The translations under genes and the position numbers were made by a program. A DNA stretch of 64,000 nucleotides, taken from contig NZ_AVFL01000004.1 in assembly GCF_000576635.1 (NCBI RefSeq), positions 124,001 through 188,000 of the forward strand, in the 5' to 3' direction. Positions within the stretch are counted from its first letter, which is position 1. Every line of letters begins with the position of its first letter. The DNA comes from Skermanella stibiiresistens SB22 (GTDB taxonomy: Bacteria; Pseudomonadota; Alphaproteobacteria; Azospirillales; Azospirillaceae). Shown one piece after another: positions 54,981 through 63,582 of the stretch. The notes under the pieces were generated by a model. The model was not told where the DNA came from. It worked only from the letters and a program-made list of their open reading frames with translations, and made no database searches.

Positions 54981-57023
54981 TCAGGACTTGTAGTCGTCGG
55001 TCGTCACCGTCGGCGGACGCTGTGGTCCGGCATAGGGGTCCAGCACCGCCTGCGACTGGGCGATCACGCGGCAGTCACCACACATGTGGATGCGGTCGAT
55101 GATCGACTTGTCCTCGAACATCCAGTGCTTGCCGGCCAGCTTGGCGACGATCCGGTCGATCGAGGCCTTGGTGCCGAACGCCTTGCCGCAGCGGATGCAG
55201 TGGCAGGGCTCCTCCTCCTTGACCATGATGGGCGAGCGGGCGGCGTCGGTGAAGTCCAGCTGGGGCCGCAGCCGGATCACCTTCTCCGGGCAGGTGTTCT
55301 GGCACAGCCCGCACTGGACGCAGGCATCCTCGGTGAAGTTCAGCACCGGCCGGTCCGGGTTGTCCGACAGGGCCCCGGTCGGGCAGACCGAGACGCAGGA
55401 CAGGCAGAGCGTGCAGCCCTCCGCGTCGATATCCAGTGTTCCGAACGGCGCGCCCAAAGCCAGCGGCAGGACCGGGACCGGTTCGGGCGCCACGCCGTGG
55501 AGCTTCCGCAGCACCAGCCGCGACAGGCCCTTCTTGTCGCCCAGCGCCAGGAAGTTCGTTGGCTTTACCCCGGGCCGGCGCGGCATGCCGTACAGCTCGG
55601 ACGTCAGCAGGTCGGGATCGTCGGCCTCGATCAAGCCGACACGCCCCGTCCCGAAGCCCAGGCCGGACAGCACCGTCTCCGCCAGCCCCAGGTTGCGGGC
55701 GAGCGGCAGCATGTCCTCACGCGGGCGGGCGGACACCAGCACCCTCAGGTCGGCCACGCCATAGGCGAAGGCCGCCGTCAGAGTCTCGATGCCCAGTTGG
55801 GTGACCGAGTTGACGGCGAAGGGGATCACCCGGGCCGGCAGCCCGGCGCCGAACCGCGCCGCCGAATCGATCAGCGGATCGCCATGGTCGCCGTCATGGA
55901 TCAGCAGCACGGCGTCGCGGCCTCCGGCTCCGTGATGGGTCATCAGCAGCGTGCGCAGCCGTTCCAGCAGCGGCTCCGGAGTCGGCAGCGTGTAGGTCGC
56001 GGCGCCGGTCGGGCAGACGGCGGCGCAGGATCCGCACCCGGCGCAGACGAAGGGGTCGATCGCGACATGGTCACCGGCGGGCGTGATCGCCCCGGTCGGG
56101 CAGACCTCCAGGCAGCGGGTGCAGCCGGTCTTGCGGGAGCGCGAATGCGCGCACAGATCCGCCCGGAAGTCGATGTAGCGCGGCTTGTCGAACTCGCCGA
56201 CCAGATCGGAGGCCTTGAACACCGCCTTCTGGACCTCGCCCGGACTGCCGGGATCGGGCCGCAGGTAGCCATCGCGCTTGCCGTGCGCCGGGAACAGCGG
56301 CGTTCCCCCCGTCAGGTCCAGGATGATGTCGCAGTTTGACTTGGCTCCCCGGCGCGGCGGGCCGAACTCCAGGGCCCGGCGCGACGATGGCAAGGGCAGG
56401 GCGTAGTCGTCCACCTCGATCTCGAAGGCGCCGAGATGGCCCGAGGCCTTGGCGATGGTGCCCTTGAGGATCGGAAACTCGGCGGTGCGCGGCGGGATCA
56501 CGCCATCGGGCCGGGTCAGCAGCACCGTGATGTCCAGCCGGTCCATCAATTGGCGTCCGACCTCGATCGCCAACTCGTCGCGGCCATAGATCAGAGCGAC
56601 ACCTTCCGACTTCAGCTCGATCGAACTGGCGGAGGGCAGGTCGAGCGCCGCCTCCGCGATCAGCGCCGCGATCTTGGGATGCGCGTCGGCGGCCTCGTCC
56701 GACCAGCCGGCCCGCTCCCTGATGTTGAGGAAGCCGACCTTGGCATCCGGATGGCTGTCCTCGCGCGTTTCCTCGAACAGGGGAGCTTCCTGGGTGCAGG
56801 CGACCAGCACCGGCCCCGGCGCCCGATCCAGCGCGGCGGTGAACCGGTCGATTTGCGCGCGGCAAAGCTGGGTGGCGACGGTGACATCGGTGCCGGCCGA
56901 GCCGCAAGCCGCCGCCAGTTTGGCGCCGTCCAGCGGCATGGTGCCCTCGCAGTCGCAGACGAGGACGGTGTGGCCATTCATTTCCAGGGGGCCTTGGACA
57001 CGATCTGAGGAGAGAGGTTTCAT
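54981..57023 (-). CDS. Multi-[4Fe-4S] protein with CoA-reductase/ferredoxin-like domains
   Basis: 680 residues, cytoplasmic by sequence (no signal peptide). Cysteines form four likely [4Fe-4S] sites: about 291-308 (TGCTRCLEVCPTG), 327-337 (CAGCGSCAAVCP), 537-547 (CTLCLSCVSVCP) and 568-578 (CVQCGLCQNTCP). A further set at 607-612 (CHCIRC) and 648-651 (CGDC) may bind zinc or another cluster. Residues 140-240 include a nucleotide-binding-like stretch (VALIYGRDEL). Relatives are usually found near formate dehydrogenase genes in alphaproteobacteria, from memory; none are in the window. It diverges from a biotin-ligase-like gene after 29 bp. Function is unknown, likely electron transfer. Confidence 0.82.
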   Translation of the reverse strand: MKPLSSDRVQGPLEMNGHTVLVCDCEGTMPLDGAKLAAACGSAGTDVTVATQLCRAQIDRFTAALDRAPGPVLVACTQEAPLFEETREDSHPDAKVGFLNIRERAGWSDEAADAHPKIAALIAEAALDLPSASSIELKSEGVALIYGRDELAIEVGRQLMDRLDITVLLTRPDGVIPPRTAEFPILKGTIAKASGHLGAFEIEVDDYALPLPSSRRALEFGPPRRGAKSNCDIILDLTGGTPLFPAHGKRDGYLRPDPGSPGEVQKAVFKASDLVGEFDKPRYIDFRADLCAHSRSRKTGCTRCLEVCPTGAITPAGDHVAIDPFVCAGCGSCAAVCPTGAATYTLPTPEPLLERLRTLLMTHHGAGGRDAVLLIHDGDHGDPLIDSAARFGAGLPARVIPFAVNSVTQLGIETLTAAFAYGVADLRVLVSARPREDMLPLARNLGLAETVLSGLGFGTGRVGLIEADDPDLLTSELYGMPRRPGVKPTNFLALGDKKGLSRLVLRKLHGVAPEPVPVLPLALGAPFGTLDIDAEGCTLCLSCVSVCPTGALSDNPDRPVLNFTEDACVQCGLCQNTCPEKVIRLRPQLDFTDAARSPIMVKEEEPCHCIRCGKAFGTKASIDRIVAKLAGKHWMFEDKSIIDRIHMCGDCRVIAQSQAVLDPYAGPQRPPTVTTDDYKS

Positions 57024-57052
57024 TGCGATCCTAGGGGAAGACCCCGATATCT

Positions 57053-57883
57053 ATGGTAGCTTGCCATCTTCATGAGAGTGCCGCCTTGGCGTTGGATATT
57101 ATCTCAAATCACGCTCCCGATCCCGAGCTTCCGCCGATCTATCGCGCCGTCGCGATCGAGCCCGGGCCGCTGGTGGGGAATGATCGCGGAGGCGCCTTCG
57201 CCCACGCCTCGTCCCTCGCCGCCGCGGGAGCGGAAGCCGGCACCCTCGTCTGGACCCGGCGAGTCGACCGGCTCGACGCCGCCGTGGTCCTGGAACCAAA
57301 CGAGCCACTCGTCCAGTCGTTGCCGGTCTGCCATGTCGCGTCGCTGGGTCTGGTCGACGCGCTGGGCGCCCTGGGGCCGCCGAACATCCCCGTCACCTTC
57401 GGCTGGCCCGACCGCGTCGAGGTCAACGGCGCCACGGTCGGCGGCGTCCGCCTGACCGTGGCGGAGACGCGGTGCGCCGAGGCCATTCCAGATTGGATGG
57501 TTCTGGGGATCACGATCCAGGTCCATGGTTATCCCGATGATGACGATCCCGGTTTGCGCCCGGACCGGACGGCCCTTCACGAGGAGGGCTTCGGCGAGGT
57601 CGAGGTGGTGCCGCTGCTCGAGAGCTTCAGCCGGCACTTCCTCGCCTGGATGAATACATGGCAGGAGGACGGCTTCGATCAAGTGCGGCAGGCTTGGCTG
57701 ACCCGCGCCACTGGCCTGGATGACGTGGTGACGCTGGATCTGCGCGGCGAGCGCCTGTCCGGCGTCTTCACCGGGATCGACGCCGATGGCGGGTTGCTGC
57801 TCGGGCGCGAGGATGGCATCCACCACATCCCGCTATCGGACGCCTTGCGTGATCCGACCTGGCCCGTGGGCGGCGCGTCGTGA
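57053..57883 (+). CDS. Biotin/lipoate-protein-ligase-like protein
   Basis: 276 residues resembling the BPL/LplA fold, with TLVWTRRVDRLDAAVVLEPNEPLV near residue 65-90 and a C-terminal DUF4444-like extension (about 220-276, GERLSGVFTGIDADGGLLL). The classical GRGRxGR biotin-adenylate motif is not seen, so the activity may differ from a standard ligase. TTG at 57086 (with GAGAG 7 bases upstream) is a plausible alternative start that frees more of the 29-bp divergent spacer. It overlaps the next gene (GTGA), so both are coupled. Its association with the neighbouring Fe-S protein suggests a shared, unknown pathway. Confidence 0.72.
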   Translation: MVACHLHESAALALDIISNHAPDPELPPIYRAVAIEPGPLVGNDRGGAFAHASSLAAAGAEAGTLVWTRRVDRLDAAVVLEPNEPLVQSLPVCHVASLGLVDALGALGPPNIPVTFGWPDRVEVNGATVGGVRLTVAETRCAEAIPDWMVLGITIQVHGYPDDDDPGLRPDRTALHEEGFGEVEVVPLLESFSRHFLAWMNTWQEDGFDQVRQAWLTRATGLDDVVTLDLRGERLSGVFTGIDADGGLLLGREDGIHHIPLSDALRDPTWPVGGAS

Positions 57884-58377
57884 CCGGGCTCATGACCAAG
57901 CTGCCGCGGACGATCCGTCTGGACGCCTCCGACCCGGCGATCTTCGAAAGGGCGGCCGAACCGGGAGAGTGGGCGGTGTCCGGCTCCTTCATGTTCATCA
58001 ATTGGGATCTGGAGGGCCTGACGGGCAAGCGGCGTCAGGCCTTCGCCAACGGGTTCCTGGGCACGGCCAGCTTCGGGTGGTCGACGCTGGTGGTGGTCGG
58101 GGAGGCCAATACGGGCGAGGTGGACGATATGACGATCGCCTTGGCTGATTACTTCCTCGCCGAACTGGGCGCCCCCGATTTGGACGCCGCGATGGAGGTC
58201 GCGCGGGAGGAGGTCGGGTTCGCCGCCAGCCTGTGCGACCACCCGGTCAACACGCTGCTGGCGGTCAGCCGGGAAGAGGCCGATGGCGCCATCCGCGAGG
58301 GCTTCCGGGTGATCCAGCCGAAATCGGAGAAACTCCACGCGCCAGTCTGGTCGATCGTTCCCGACGGCGACGCGTGA
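57880..58377 (+). CDS. Small cytoplasmic protein, unknown (DUF6505-like?)
   Basis: 165 residues, coupled to the previous gene by a GTGA overlap; GTG at 57880 or ATG at 57892. It has a Gly-Trp/Phe-rich region (GEWAVSGSFMFINWDL) and NTGEVDDMTIALADYFLAELG. I recall proteins of this type being labelled DUF6505 beside biotin-ligase-like and Fe-S genes, but this is from memory and unverified. No catalytic motif was seen. With its partners it forms a compact trio of unknown function. Confidence 0.65.
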   Translation: MTGLMTKLPRTIRLDASDPAIFERAAEPGEWAVSGSFMFINWDLEGLTGKRRQAFANGFLGTASFGWSTLVVVGEANTGEVDDMTIALADYFLAELGAPDLDAAMEVAREEVGFAASLCDHPVNTLLAVSREEADGAIREGFRVIQPKSEKLHAPVWSIVPDGDA

Positions 58378-58386
58378 GTCGACCCT

Positions 58387-59367
58387 TCAGCTTCCGCCGG
58401 TGCCCACGATATTGACGCAAGGCTCGCCCTTGGCGCGGCGGGCCACGTTCGCGGCGATCGTTCTCTGGCGGCGGCTGATCGTGCCATTCGTCCAGCCCGA
58501 CATGTGGGGCGTCATGACCACGTTCGGTAGGTCGTTGAAGGGCAGGCGCGAGGGCTGGACATCCGTCTCCCCCGGCTTCGGATAACGATACCAAGTGTCG
58601 ATGACCGCACCGGCGATGCGCTTCGACGCCAGGGCGTCATGGAGCGCCGCCTCGTCGATCGTCGGACCGCGCCCGACATTGAACACGACCGCGGATCGCC
58701 TCATGGCCGCGAAGGCGTCGGCGCCGACGATGCCCGTCGTCTCCGCCGTCAGCGGCACGGATACGACGATGAAGTCCACGGTGCCCCAGAAGCCGTCGAG
58801 GTTGTCCAGGGTGAAGGATCGATCGACCAGGGCGGATGGCGCCACCGAGCTTCGGTTGGCGACATGGACCGTCATCTCGAAGGCTTTGGCGCGCGCCGCG
58901 ATGGCCTTTCCGATATGGCCGAACCCCAGCAGGCCGATCGTCTTCCCCGCCAACTCCTCATGCGTGCGGTCCAGCGCTCCCGCCCAGTATTTCCAGTCTC
59001 CCGCCCTCAGCCGCTGGTCCGCGTCGGTGAGCGGGACATGCCGCGCCAGGAGGGCCGCCATGACGTATTCGGCGATCGCCTGTTCGTGTCCGAAGCAGTT
59101 GCAGACCACGGCGGATGCGGGCAGCGCCGAAAGATCGACGGCGTCGTATCCGGCGCCCGGAACATGGAACAGGCTCAGCGCCGACGGGCGGGGCAGGGTC
59201 GCGTCGTAGCGGGTCCCGACGATCACGTCCGCCGCCGCGTAGGTCTCGCGGTCGGCCTCGCTCGACAGCGCGTCGGGCAGCGTGACGACATCCGCCCCAA
59301 GGGCGAGCAGGTCGGAAAAGCCTTGGCTGAAGGAGCCGGCGTTCTCGCCGTGAAAGACGATCAGCAT
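58387..59367 (-). CDS. D-isomer-specific 2-hydroxyacid dehydrogenase
   Basis: NAD(P)-dependent oxidoreductase of 326 residues acting on a 2-hydroxy acid or 2-keto acid. The NAD motif is GLLGFGHIGKAI. The catalytic set is Arg in FNVGRGPTIDE, an acid further on (AVIDTWYRYP) and His in MTPHMSGWT. ATG at 59367 with AAGG 7 bases upstream is preferred over the TTG two codons earlier. The gene starts 2 bp after the GntR-family stop, so the two are cotranscribed, and it is probably part of the sugar-acid catabolic locus, reducing an intermediate. Substrate is unknown. Confidence 0.85.
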   Translation of the reverse strand: MLIVFHGENAGSFSQGFSDLLALGADVVTLPDALSSEADRETYAAADVIVGTRYDATLPRPSALSLFHVPGAGYDAVDLSALPASAVVCNCFGHEQAIAEYVMAALLARHVPLTDADQRLRAGDWKYWAGALDRTHEELAGKTIGLLGFGHIGKAIAARAKAFEMTVHVANRSSVAPSALVDRSFTLDNLDGFWGTVDFIVVSVPLTAETTGIVGADAFAAMRRSAVVFNVGRGPTIDEAALHDALASKRIAGAVIDTWYRYPKPGETDVQPSRLPFNDLPNVVMTPHMSGWTNGTISRRQRTIAANVARRAKGEPCVNIVGTGGS

Positions 59368-59369
59368 TG

Positions 59370-60152
59370 TCAATCCTTGCGTGGCCTAACGATGAGGGGT
59401 TCCAGGCTGCAATCCAGAAGCGAAGGGTCGACCTCGCGCTCCATTGTGCCGAACATGCTGTCGACGAAGTCGATCAGCGCGTCGGACGCGGCCATTGCTT
59501 GGTTGACGTGACGGTTGGCGACCGCGTCCAGGATCGCGAGATGGCAATCGATCGTCGTGTGGACGTTTTCATGGCCTGGGATGTGGTTGTGGTGGATCCA
59601 CCCGATGCGGCGGAAGATGGTGTGGAGCGGACGCATCGTGTGTTCGAGGAAGGGCTCGCCGGCGGCGGTCAGGATCAGCTTGTCGATCCTGCGGTCCAGC
59701 GCGTTGAACTCGCTGGCGGTCATGTCCTCGCGCCGCTCCCGCAGGACGCGGGAGACGTGCAGCAGCTGATTGCGATGGGTCGGGCTCGACCGCTCCGCCG
59801 CCAATCGGATCACGAAGCGTTCCAGGTCGCGCCGCAATTGCAGCAGCACGCGTTCGCGGGCGAGGTCGATCGGGGCGATCTGGACGCCGTGGCGGGGGCG
59901 CACCACGATGAGCGTGTCGTCGGCCAACCGGCTGACCGCCTGATGGACCGGCGTGCGGCTGAACCCCGTGATCTCCTGCAAGTCCTGGATGGCCAGGAAC
60001 CGCCCCGGCTTCAGCTCGCAATTGATGATCAGGTCCTCGATCCGCTCATAGGCGAGTTCGAACAGGTTCACGCGGTTCTGGCGGCGGGGAGGCGTCGCCG
60101 AACCGTCATCGGCCTCGATCAGTGTCGGACGCGTCCGTTCGCGTTCAGCCAT
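59370..60152 (-). CDS. GntR-family transcription regulator, FCD subfamily
   Basis: DNA-binding repressor or activator responding to a sugar acid. The winged helix spans about residues 30-90 (ERIEDLIINCELKPG, EITGFSRTPVHQAVSRL) and the rest is an all-helical FCD ligand domain with metal-site-like residues (RRDLERFVIRLAAE, DRRIDKLILTAAG). ATG at 60152 (260 residues, AAGGAA 7 bases upstream) is preferred over ATG at 60197. It diverges from the enolase-superfamily dehydratase, and a 17-bp motif in the shared spacer recurs before the ABC binding-protein gene, making those likely targets. Effector is inferred, not known. Confidence 0.88.
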   Translation of the reverse strand: MAERERTRPTLIEADDGSATPPRRQNRVNLFELAYERIEDLIINCELKPGRFLAIQDLQEITGFSRTPVHQAVSRLADDTLIVVRPRHGVQIAPIDLARERVLLQLRRDLERFVIRLAAERSSPTHRNQLLHVSRVLRERREDMTASEFNALDRRIDKLILTAAGEPFLEHTMRPLHTIFRRIGWIHHNHIPGHENVHTTIDCHLAILDAVANRHVNQAMAASDALIDFVDSMFGTMEREVDPSLLDCSLEPLIVRPRKD

Positions 60153-60269
60153 GCCTGTTTCCTTTTCCACCGCTGGCCCCAATTCCGACCGCCGCACCGA
60201 TCATGCATCGGACGGACTTCGCGAGCCACCCGCGGGTCATAGCCCATTCGGTGGTGATCTTAAAACATG

Positions 60270-60286
60270 TTGTGATATTTTACAAG
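60270..60286 (+). promoter_or_regulatory. Candidate GntR operator, site 1
   Basis: TTGTGATATTTTACAAG, a near-palindrome of TTGT...ACAA type. It lies 118 bp before the regulator start and 128 bp before the dehydratase start. It matches site 2 at 15 of 17 positions, and FCD-GntR operators often have such TTGT/ACAA ends. Confidence 0.6.
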
Positions 60287-60342
60287 CGTGTCTATGGTCG
60301 GTCCATTCGAGCGCGGTCATGCCCGCGAGGCTCCTGCCGACC

Positions 60343-60399
60343 TTGGTTCCGGCTCTTGGGCTTTGGTCCGGTTCTTGGGCTCGGATCCGGTTCTTGGGA
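60343..60399 (+). repeat. Three tandem 19-bp repeats before the dehydratase gene
   Basis: Units 60343-60361, 60362-60380 and 60381-60399 share the core TCCGG(T/C)TCTTGGG. They lie between the operator candidate and the start codon at 60414. They may be a leader duplication or transcription-factor sites; function unknown. Confidence 0.8.
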
Positions 60400-60413
60400 A
60401 AGACAGGCAACAG

Positions 60414-61613
60414 ATGAAGATCACATCCATCGAAACCCTCAGGACCGAGGAGTTCTCCAACGTCCTCTGGGTTCGCGTCCACACCGACGCCGGCATCATC
60501 GGTCTGGGAGAGACGTTCTATGGCGCCGGCGCGGTCGAGGCGCACATCCACGACACGCTCGCCGGCCGCCTCCTGGGCCGCGACCCGCTGGCGATCGAGG
60601 CGATCCACCGCGACATGCTCAACTTGCCGATGGCCCAATCATCGACGGGTGCCGAGTACAGGGCGGCCTCCGCCATCGACATCGCGCTGTGGGACCTCTT
60701 CGGAAAAGTCTGTGGCCAGCCGGTCCACCAGATGCTGGGCGGCCTATGCCGCGACCGGACACGGATCTACAACACCTGCGCCGGCTACAAATACGTGCGC
60801 TCCACCAACATCAAGCCGGTGTCCAACTGGAACCTGGGCGAGGCCGGCGGGCCGTTCGAGGATCTCGACGGTTTCATGAACCGGGCCGACGCGCTGGCCG
60901 AGAACCTGCTGGAGAGCGGCATCACGGCGATGAAGATCTGGCCGTTCGATCCCGCCGCGATCGAGAACCACGGTCTCTTCATCACCGCCGAACAGATGAA
61001 GACGGCCATCACGCCGTTCGAGAAGATCCGCAAGGCGGTCGGCGACAAGATCGAGATCATGGTCGAGTTCCACTCGCTGTGGAACCTGCCCACCGCCAAG
61101 AAGATCGCCAAGGCCCTGGAGCCCTACTCCCCGACCTGGTTCGAGGACCCGATCCGGATGAACTCGCCCCAGGCGCTGGCGGAATACGCCCGCTCGACCG
61201 ATGTCTGGGTCTGCGCCAGCGAAACCTTGGGGTCGCGCTATCCGTACAAGGAGATGCTGGACCGCGACGCCATGCATGTCGTCATGGTCGACCTGTGCTG
61301 GACCGGCGGCCTGACCGAGGGACGCAAGATCGCCGCGATGGCGGAGACGTACCACCGCCCCTTCGCCCCGCACGACTGCATCGGCCCGGTCGGCTTCGCC
61401 GCCGCCGTCCACGCGTCCTTCAGCCAGCCGAACACGCTGATCCAGGAATCGGTCCGGGCCTTCTACACGGGTTGGTACAAGGAACTCGTCACGGAGGTTC
61501 CGGTCATCGAAAACGGCTACGTCCATCCGATGGAAGGCCCAGGGCTCGGCACCGAACTGCTGCCGGCGGTGTTCGAACGCTCCGATCTCACCGTCCGCCG
61601 CTCCGCCGCTTGA
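60414..61613 (+). CDS. Enolase-superfamily dehydratase (mandelate racemase/MLE family)
   Basis: Sugar-acid dehydratase of 399 residues that abstracts the proton alpha to a carboxylate with Mg2+ bound. Metal ligands are Glu218 (VEFHS), Glu244 (FEDPIR) and Glu270 (ASETLG), 26 residues apart as expected. Base candidates are Lys174 in MKIWPF and His320 in PHDCIG. The frame stays open to 60288, but ATG at 60414 (AGG 7 bases upstream) fits the start MKITSIETLRT. With idonate- and gluconate-dehydrogenase-like genes downstream, a D-gluconate/galactonate-type dehydratase is plausible. Substrate cannot be fixed from sequence. Likely GntR-controlled. Confidence 0.88.
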   Translation: MKITSIETLRTEEFSNVLWVRVHTDAGIIGLGETFYGAGAVEAHIHDTLAGRLLGRDPLAIEAIHRDMLNLPMAQSSTGAEYRAASAIDIALWDLFGKVCGQPVHQMLGGLCRDRTRIYNTCAGYKYVRSTNIKPVSNWNLGEAGGPFEDLDGFMNRADALAENLLESGITAMKIWPFDPAAIENHGLFITAEQMKTAITPFEKIRKAVGDKIEIMVEFHSLWNLPTAKKIAKALEPYSPTWFEDPIRMNSPQALAEYARSTDVWVCASETLGSRYPYKEMLDRDAMHVVMVDLCWTGGLTEGRKIAAMAETYHRPFAPHDCIGPVGFAAAVHASFSQPNTLIQESVRAFYTGWYKELVTEVPVIENGYVHPMEGPGLGTELLPAVFERSDLTVRRSAA

Positions 61614-61620
61614 GGTATCG

Positions 61621-62391
61621 ATGATGTCCACGAAGTTGTTCTCGCTCGCGGGGCGCACCGCGCTCGTCACCGGCTCCTCGCGCGGCCTGGGCCGCGCCAT
61701 GGCGGAAGGCTTGGCCGCGGCCGGCGCCACCGTCGTGCTGAACGGGTCGGATCAGGGCCGCCTGTCCGCCGCCGCCGAGGCGATGAGGGCCGCCGGTCAC
61801 ACGGTCCACGAGGCCCGCTTCGACGTCACCGACGAGGCGGCCGTGGTCGCGGCGTTCGAACGGTTCGACGCCGAGGGCGTCGAAATCGACATCCTGGTGA
61901 ACAACGCCGGCATCCAGCTGCGGAAGCCGATGGTCGAGCTGGCGACGGCCGAATGGCGGACGGTGATCGAGGCGAACCTGACCAGCGCCTTCGTGATCGG
62001 CCGGGAGGCGGCGAAGCGGATGATCCCGCGGCGCCGCGGCAAGGTGATCAACATCGGTTCGCTGACCAGCGAACTCGCCCGCGCCACCGTCGCCCCCTAC
62101 ACCGTCGCCAAGGGCGGCATCAAGATGCTGACGCGCGCCATGACGGCGGAATGGGCCGAGAAGGGAATCCAGGCGAACGCCATCGGCCCGGGCTACATGC
62201 TGACCGACATGAACCAGGCCCTTGTCGACAACCCGACCTTCGACGCCTGGGTCAAGGGCCGCACCCCGTCCCGGCGCTGGGGCAAGCCCGAGGAACTGAT
62301 CGGGACCGTGGTCTTCCTGGCGTCGCCGGCATCCGACTACGTCAACGGCCAGATCATCTACGTCGATGGTGGCATGCTGGCGGTGCTTTGA
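61621..62391 (+). CDS. SDR dehydrogenase, gluconate-5-dehydrogenase-like
   Basis: Classical SDR of 256 residues. The cofactor motif is ALVTGSSRGLGRA, with NNAG after it, and the catalytic YTVAK of APYTVAKGG; the last residues are INGQ-like (YVNGQIIYVDGGM). Related enzymes include gluconate 5-dehydrogenase (IdnO), which interconverts gluconate and 5-ketogluconate, and an idonate-dehydrogenase-like gene is next, so that pathway is likely. It is seven bp after the dehydratase stop and clearly in the same operon. Other sugar-acid or sugar oxidoreductases are possible. Confidence 0.87.
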   Translation: MMSTKLFSLAGRTALVTGSSRGLGRAMAEGLAAAGATVVLNGSDQGRLSAAAEAMRAAGHTVHEARFDVTDEAAVVAAFERFDAEGVEIDILVNNAGIQLRKPMVELATAEWRTVIEANLTSAFVIGREAAKRMIPRRRGKVINIGSLTSELARATVAPYTVAKGGIKMLTRAMTAEWAEKGIQANAIGPGYMLTDMNQALVDNPTFDAWVKGRTPSRRWGKPEELIGTVVFLASPASDYVNGQIIYVDGGMLAVL

Positions 62392-62432
62392 AACGCGAAC
62401 CGGACCCAAGTTCGGCGACAGGAGGAAATTCG

Positions 62433-63464
62433 ATGCTCGGCGTTGTCATCCACGCTCCGAAAGACCTTAGGGTGGAGGAGATCCCAGCCACTCCCTTGGG
62501 ACCGCGCGACGTCCAGGTCCGGATCGCCTCCGGCGGGATCTGCGGTTCCGACCTGCATTACTATCACCATGGCGGCTTCGGCGTGGTCCGGATACGGGAG
62601 CCGATGGCGCTCGGTCACGAGATCGCCGGAACGGTCGAGAAGGTCGGCGCCGAGGTGTCGCGGGTGACGGTCGGGCAGCGGGTCGCCGTCAATCCCAGCC
62701 GACCCTGCGACGACTGCCGGTATTGCCGGGCCGGACAGCGAAACCAGTGCCTGGACATGCGTTTCATCGGTAGCGCCATGCGCTTTCCCCATGTCCAGGG
62801 CGGCTTCCGCCAAGCCCTCGCGGTCGACGAGAGGCAGGCCATTCCGATCGCGCCGGGCATGACCATGGCGGAAGCCGCGATGGCGGAACCGCTGGCCGTC
62901 TGCCTGCACGCCGCCAGCCGCGCCGGATCGCTGATGGGCGCCAGGGTGCTGGTGACGGGCTGCGGCCCGATCGGCGCGCTGGCGGTCGTGGCGGCGCGCT
63001 TCGGCGGTGCCGCCGAGATCGTCGTGACCGATGTCAGCGCCTATCCGCTGTCGCTCGCCAGGAGCGTCGGAGCCACCCACGCGATAAACATCGCCGAGGA
63101 CCCGAAGGCTCTGGCGCCCTACGGCCAGGACAAGGGCGGCTTCGACGTGCTGTTCGAGGCTTCGGGCAACGAGGCCGCCCTCCTAGGCGCCCTGGAGGCT
63201 GTCAGGCCCGGCGGGATCGTCGTCCAGCTTGGGCTTGGCGGCGACATGAAGCTCCCCATCAACCTGATCGTGGCGAAGGAGATCCAGCTGCGCGGCACCT
63301 TCCGTTTCGACGGAGAGTTCCAATTGGCCGTCGATCTGATGGGAAGCGGCCTGATCGACGTCAAGCCGCTGGTCAGCCAGACGATCCCGTTCCAGCGGGC
63401 CGTGGAGGCTTTCGAACTGGCCTCCGACCGGTCGCGCGCCATGAAGGTGCAACTCTCGTTCTGA
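62433..63464 (+). CDS. L-idonate 5-dehydrogenase-like zinc alcohol dehydrogenase
   Basis: Medium-chain dehydrogenase of 343 residues. Catalytic zinc ligands are Cys37 and His62/Glu63 (GGICGSDLH and LGHEIAG); the structural zinc uses Cys92, Cys95, Cys98 and Cys106 (CDDCRYCRAGQRNQC). NAD motif VLVTGCGPIGALAV. It is preceded by a very strong ribosome-binding site (GGAGGAAA). The frame is open far upstream but those residues overlap the SDR gene in another frame. L-idonate dehydrogenase is the best match given the 5-ketogluconate-type neighbours; other polyol dehydrogenases are alternatives. Confidence 0.88.
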   Translation: MLGVVIHAPKDLRVEEIPATPLGPRDVQVRIASGGICGSDLHYYHHGGFGVVRIREPMALGHEIAGTVEKVGAEVSRVTVGQRVAVNPSRPCDDCRYCRAGQRNQCLDMRFIGSAMRFPHVQGGFRQALAVDERQAIPIAPGMTMAEAAMAEPLAVCLHAASRAGSLMGARVLVTGCGPIGALAVVAARFGGAAEIVVTDVSAYPLSLARSVGATHAINIAEDPKALAPYGQDKGGFDVLFEASGNEAALLGALEAVRPGGIVVQLGLGGDMKLPINLIVAKEIQLRGTFRFDGEFQLAVDLMGSGLIDVKPLVSQTIPFQRAVEAFELASDRSRAMKVQLSF

Positions 63465-63503
63465 CCGGCGCCGTCCGGCGGAGCGCCAGCGCGATGTTTG
63501 ACA

Positions 63504-63520
63504 CTGGTAAAATATTACAA
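63504..63520 (-). promoter_or_regulatory. Candidate GntR operator, site 2
   Basis: On the minus strand reads TTGTAATATTTTACCAG, differing from site 1 at two of 17 bases. It lies 63 bp before the ABC binding-protein start. On the plus strand it is part of a wider palindrome GGTA...TACC (63506-63526). AT-rich in GC-rich DNA, so a chance match is unlikely. Confidence 0.6.
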
Positions 63521-63582
63521 TATACCAAACCCCAATCAACAGCGGTTCGTCCGCATAACCAAGTCGCCATGGGAGGGTCCGT

